Of a stretch of 64,000 nt of DNA, positions 60,571-64,000 are shown one piece after another (within the stretch, counting starts at the first letter, position 1; each line of letters begins with the position of its first letter). This DNA is from Taiwanofungus camphoratus (Eukaryota; Basidiomycota; Agaricomycetes; Polyporales; Taiwanofungaceae): positions 62,001-126,000 of the forward strand of contig CP021224.1 of NCBI GenBank assembly GCA_003999685.1, in the 5' to 3' direction. The notes beneath the pieces were generated by a model. That model ran no database searches. It was given only the letters and a program-made list of their open reading frames with translations, and was not told the origin of the DNA. Position numbers and translations under genes: made by a program.

Positions 60571-61854
60571 TTATCGTTGTCCATCTGGGTCTAATGTACT
60601 TGAGACTACAGCCGGTGGGCCCACTTTCCAGCGACCCAATAGATGATTCGCCCTCAACACAAGCAAGTCTCTCAGCATTTGCAGTGAGTCCGTTACTACG
60701 TTTAGCTTGCTTCCGGACACCTCATGCCATTCGATCGGTACCTCCGCGACGGGCATGCACAGCTGCTTCGCAAGCAGTAGCAGTTCAACATCGAAGATCC
60801 ACGTTGGAAGGTGCTGAAACGGAAAGATGCGTTGTGCGGCCGCCCGGCTGAAAAGCTTGAATCCACACTGTGTGTCGCGAATGTGCCCCACACCGACGAT
60901 GCGCAGGATCGTGTGCAGGCCGTACATGAGTACATTGCGCAAGAACGACCTCTGAAACAAAACGTATGGGCCATCATGACGTGCAAAGTAATACTGCTGC
61001 GCACCTTGACCACCGCTTCGGTTTTGACAAGATGAGCTCGGCTTCCAACGACCACAGCTGCACCCTCATCCGGTGCTATCCGGTCCATCTCCTTCCACAA
61101 AAGCTCCAAGTCCTCAAAGCGGCTCGCGCCGTCCGCATCTACCATTAACAGCCTCCTTCCACGCCCATATAACATCCCATGCCGCACCGCCCCACCCTTC
61201 CCCGCATTTTCTACTAGTTGCACCACCCTAATGTTACTGTCAGGGTATCCTAGTGCGAACTTGAGCGTTTGTTGCGCGGTGTCATCTGTGCTCCCGTCGT
61301 CCACTACGAGGATTTCATATGTCCGGTCCCGGAGTGCCGAGGAGGACAAGTGAGCGATAGTCGACTGGAGCATACCGGGCAGTCGGGTAGTCTCATTATA
61401 AGCAGGGATGACGACGGTTAGGTCGACGCTAGCTGGATCCGCAATGCACCCAAGTGGTAGAGGCACAGTGGGTGCATGTGCAGCGAGGTATCGTTTTTCG
61501 GACGCGCGGGCGGTGCGTGGGGCAGGCGAAAGGAGTACGAGGGCAATGTAGCACTGCCGTATTTATTAGCACAGAGTTCTCGAGGAAGCGGACTGTTAAT
61601 GATGTCCAATACGCGTCGTCAGCTTGGGCCTTATACTTGACCCTGACCAGACGTTCTCGTCATCGCTACAGCGCTCTGAAGGCCCGTAACTCGTAGAACA
61701 AGGATGATCTAGTGCTCATCACAGAACGCGTGCCCGCTCACACACTTTGAATTCGGACTGCTGATGGCAAAGGTAGAAAAAAAAACTGACTGACTGTTAC
61801 GAAGGTAAGGACGAGCAGCACAAGGCTCCCGTAGAGAAGGGCATAGTGTTCCAT
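60571..61854 (-). CDS. ALG5: Dolichyl-phosphate beta-glucosyltransferase
   Basis: Makes dolichyl-phosphate-glucose from UDP-glucose for N-glycan assembly at the ER membrane (family knowledge). Exons 61801-61854, 61005-61553 and 60571-60951 sum to 327 residues; the yeast protein has 334. The N-terminal membrane anchor is MEHYALLYGSLVLLVLTFCY, continuing IALVLLSPAP across a 247-bp first intron. The GT2 catalytic domain has DLTVVIPAYNETTRLPGML, ILVVDDGSTDDTA, ENAGKGGAVRHGMLYGRG, LMVDADGASRFEDLELLW (the DAD metal-binding motif), VVVGSRAHLVKTEAVVKRSF, and IRDTQCGFKLFSRAAAQRIF. The C-terminus has PVAEVPIEWHEVSGSKLNVV. It ends DPDGQR-stop. Gene intact. Confidence 0.93.
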
Positions 61855-64000
61855 CGAAAGCTCAGCGCGTCATGAGCTCGCGTCAGTCGGATAATAGGGC
61901 GATGCTAAAGGGAGTGGTTGTGTGAAATGGGTGGAAAGGTTCAAAATGGCCAGAAATGCGGAATGCCACGTCTGCTGTGTGCATGTAAATAGTCGCCAGC
62001 GCTAAATTCTGAGATTAGACAGCGAGCGTCGAGAATAAGTACGGAGCCAATTGGTTGCTGACAAAATTATGTAATGTGTATGTTATGGCCCGAAGGGAAG
62101 TGCAAAATGGACGCGATGTTCACCATTCATTTGTTAAGGCAAGCAGCTACTGTGTTTTTGCACAGTAAAATGGGCCCGTCCTCCGAATATTTTACGTTGA
62201 TATCCTACGGAGGAAAGCGATGGCCTCCGTAGATCGGTGGTGCCTGGACAAAGATATCTCACTTTGAACACCCCCGTCTCGTTCGCTGACCTGTTACGGC
62301 CTTGGTATGCGGATCTACTTGTCCTGGGTATATGGATGAGGACCCTTATGCTTACTTACCCACCCGTGCTAATCTTGAAGAATCCGAAACATTGCATTCA
62401 TAGGTGAATTTGTACCCTGATTCTATTAAATCAGCCTACTTGCCGTAAAACTCGATATAACCTTCGAATCGGAAATTGAAGCCAATCATACGAGTGATCA
62501 TGAGTTGAAGGGCTAACGATAACCACAGACAGTCCAGTAATACATGATCACAGATGAGCCACAGATATACCTTCATGCATTCACGCATGAAGTGGGGTTG
62601 AATCCGGCTACTATGGCTTCCCATACTCCCCCTACAACCTCATCTCCGTAAGATATTTGCGATGGTGTCTCTAATGCCAAGGTTTTCGCGCACACTACGC
62701 CGAGCCGTCGCGTCTCAGCACGCAATCTGGATGGTAACGGCCTCGTTGGTCCAGCCATGGTTATCAACAACAGCACGCAAATCAAAGGAGACCGAGGGAA
62801 CTGGCCGGTCCCGACCGAGCTAGATGTTGTCGATTTCTGCCCAATCCAAAATGGAGCTGTCATTGATATTGTGGGTTAGTATGCTGAAACAGATTCTATC
62901 AAGGTCGACGGAGTTGAGCTGAGAAAGGATAGAGGCCACCCATTACAAATCTTGCTAGACATACTGAAACTAGCCGTGTATTCAGATATGTCTGTGTCCT
63001 GTATACATGAGACTGGAGAGGAGCGTGTAAGTGCTAGTCGGGACTCAGATTCGGCTGTCAGCGTACTTGGATCTTCGTCACCAATAATATTATATCTGTC
63101 GATCAAATCCGACCACTTGTTGTTCCAACAGTGTTCTGGCTCCGGTAATCAAGTCCTGCACCGGCGACAGTTGTCCCTGGTCTTTCCATATAATTTCCGG
63201 TCCTCGAAGGCATAATTCCAGAGGATATTTCAATAACCAGCTTAGAGTCGGTTACCACGGACTGCGAAGGGAGGTACAATGGATGCCAATCAATCGGGAG
63301 AAGGCAAGAGAAGCTTGGGCGGAGTCCAGGTTGCGGTCACCTAAATAAGAACAAGGGTATACCTACAGATTGTCAAATGTTGCAAAGTACTGTACTGGCA
63401 CGACCATAGGTTCAGCCGGTGTGACGTGTGACACCCTTGAACCACATTTTTTCTAGTTCAAGGGCCCGTGTGACACAGGACAGAGCCCTTAGTTCAGTTC
63501 AAGTGTGGGCGTGACACATTTGTGACTGAACTAAGGACCTAAGGTCTGGTGTGACACCTGCTTTTGCAATTGAATATTGAGCTAGCAACCTACTTAGTGT
63601 GCAGGTCACTTAGCGAAATGTGGAGAAAAACAGCATAAATCATAAGACCCAACTTACGTATATAGTAATTTACAAGCCACACTTGAACAATACAGACTTA
63701 CTCTCTGCCGCTGAGCATGACTTTGGTACCTGAAATGTGACCATAGATCAAGATGAGTGAGCAGCTTTCTCAATATATCTGTGGATTGACATTAAGGAGC
63801 TGGAAGCCTTTGCAAAACTGTTTGCAAACAGGCTCCAAAAGACATCCAAGCCACCTGCAAAAAGACAAAAAATTATAGTGGTTTTCATTGCAATTGTCTT
63901 ATTTGTTACTTCTATAGGACACCACTAGAGTTTACAAGCTGTTTTGAGTCTCAACTGAAGGCTGAACAGCCAGGAAACAGTGTTTTTCGCCTGTGTGACC
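61855..64000. other. Gene-free window end with inverted-repeat cluster
   Basis: ALG5 upstream region, then 2 kb without a supported gene. A 70-codon open stretch at about 62664-62878 (+), including ARNLDGNGLVGPAMVINNST, lacks a start and a family; it may be an exon relic. The inverted-repeat cluster at 63418-63558 is described separately. The last 400 bp are AT-rich. Confidence 0.4.
63418..63558. repeat. Nested inverted repeats built on TGTGACAC words
   Basis: Within 141 bp: GTGTGACACCCTTGAAC is answered by GTTCAAGGGCCCGTGTGACA, an imperfect stem. CCCTTAGTTCAGT is answered by ACTGAACTAAGG, a second stem. GGTGTGACACC at 63548-63558 is itself near-palindromic. The word TGTGAC recurs several times, and the window ends in CCTGTGTGACC. 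This looks like the terminal or subterminal repeat zone of a DNA transposon whose other end lies beyond 64000, but family and borders are unknown. Confidence 0.5.

Overview
The window looks like nuclear DNA of a wood-decay type basidiomycete (Agaricomycetes, probably a polypore). Genes are split by many 45-120 bp GT-AG introns. The families present include a secreted GMC oxidoreductase, a DUF6535-type membrane protein, small F-box families and a fungal acyl-CoA oxidase, and protein sequences read close to polypore relatives. There is no rRNA, intact tRNA, CRISPR array or prokaryotic feature. All gene models below were read by eye from splice signals and reading frame. Where exon sums are given they keep frame; the longest genes (HAK transporter, Hsp78, IBtk-like, coronin, Abp1) are given as spans only.

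Layout. 1-1766 (-): 5' part of a Vps10/sortilin receptor that runs off the window. 1.8-6.2 kb: no recognisable gene. 6.2-8.2 kb (+): peroxisomal acyl-CoA oxidase. 9.2-12.6 kb (-): HAK-type potassium transporter. 14.4-15.6 kb (-): F-box protein. 15.6-20.6 kb: gene-poor, with a 420 bp hAT-type MITE; a second, mariner-type MITE lies at 13.5 kb. 20.7-23.1 kb (+): GMC oxidoreductase with a GPI-anchor-like tail. 23.7-24.5 kb (+): cytidine deaminase, converging on a mitochondrial-type J-protein (-), which in turn diverges from Hsp78 (+, 27.0-30.9 kb). 31.1-35.9 kb (-): ankyrin/RCC1/BTB protein of the IBtk type. 36.5-38.4 kb (-): coronin, divergent from the glycine-cleavage T protein (+, 38.8-40.5 kb). 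40.9-41.7 kb (-): second cytidine deaminase. 42.2-43.6 kb (-): mitochondrial carrier, divergent from the actin-binding protein Abp1 (+, 44.0-46.6 kb). 47.4-56.4 kb: a small coiled-coil gene, an ETT1-like gene, and three relatives of one F-box family (one intact, one broken, one fragment). 57.8-60.4 kb (+): a decaying DUF6535 gene. 60.6-61.9 kb (-): ALG5. The last 2 kb are non-coding, with an inverted-repeat cluster near the edge.

How the genes fit together. This is mostly a mixed housekeeping neighbourhood, not a single pathway cluster. There is an excess of genes for mitochondria (J-protein, Hsp78, T protein, carrier) and for the actin cortex (coronin, Abp1), arranged as divergent pairs. The clearest local evolutionary events are two cytidine deaminase paralogues with identical internal exon lengths, and the F-box family with an inverted partial copy. 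I did not find convincing evidence of a wholly new biological system. The best leads are the GPI-tailed GMC enzyme, the deaminase pair, the non-autonomous transposons with clean target duplications, and the unexplained inverted-repeat cluster at 63.4 kb.
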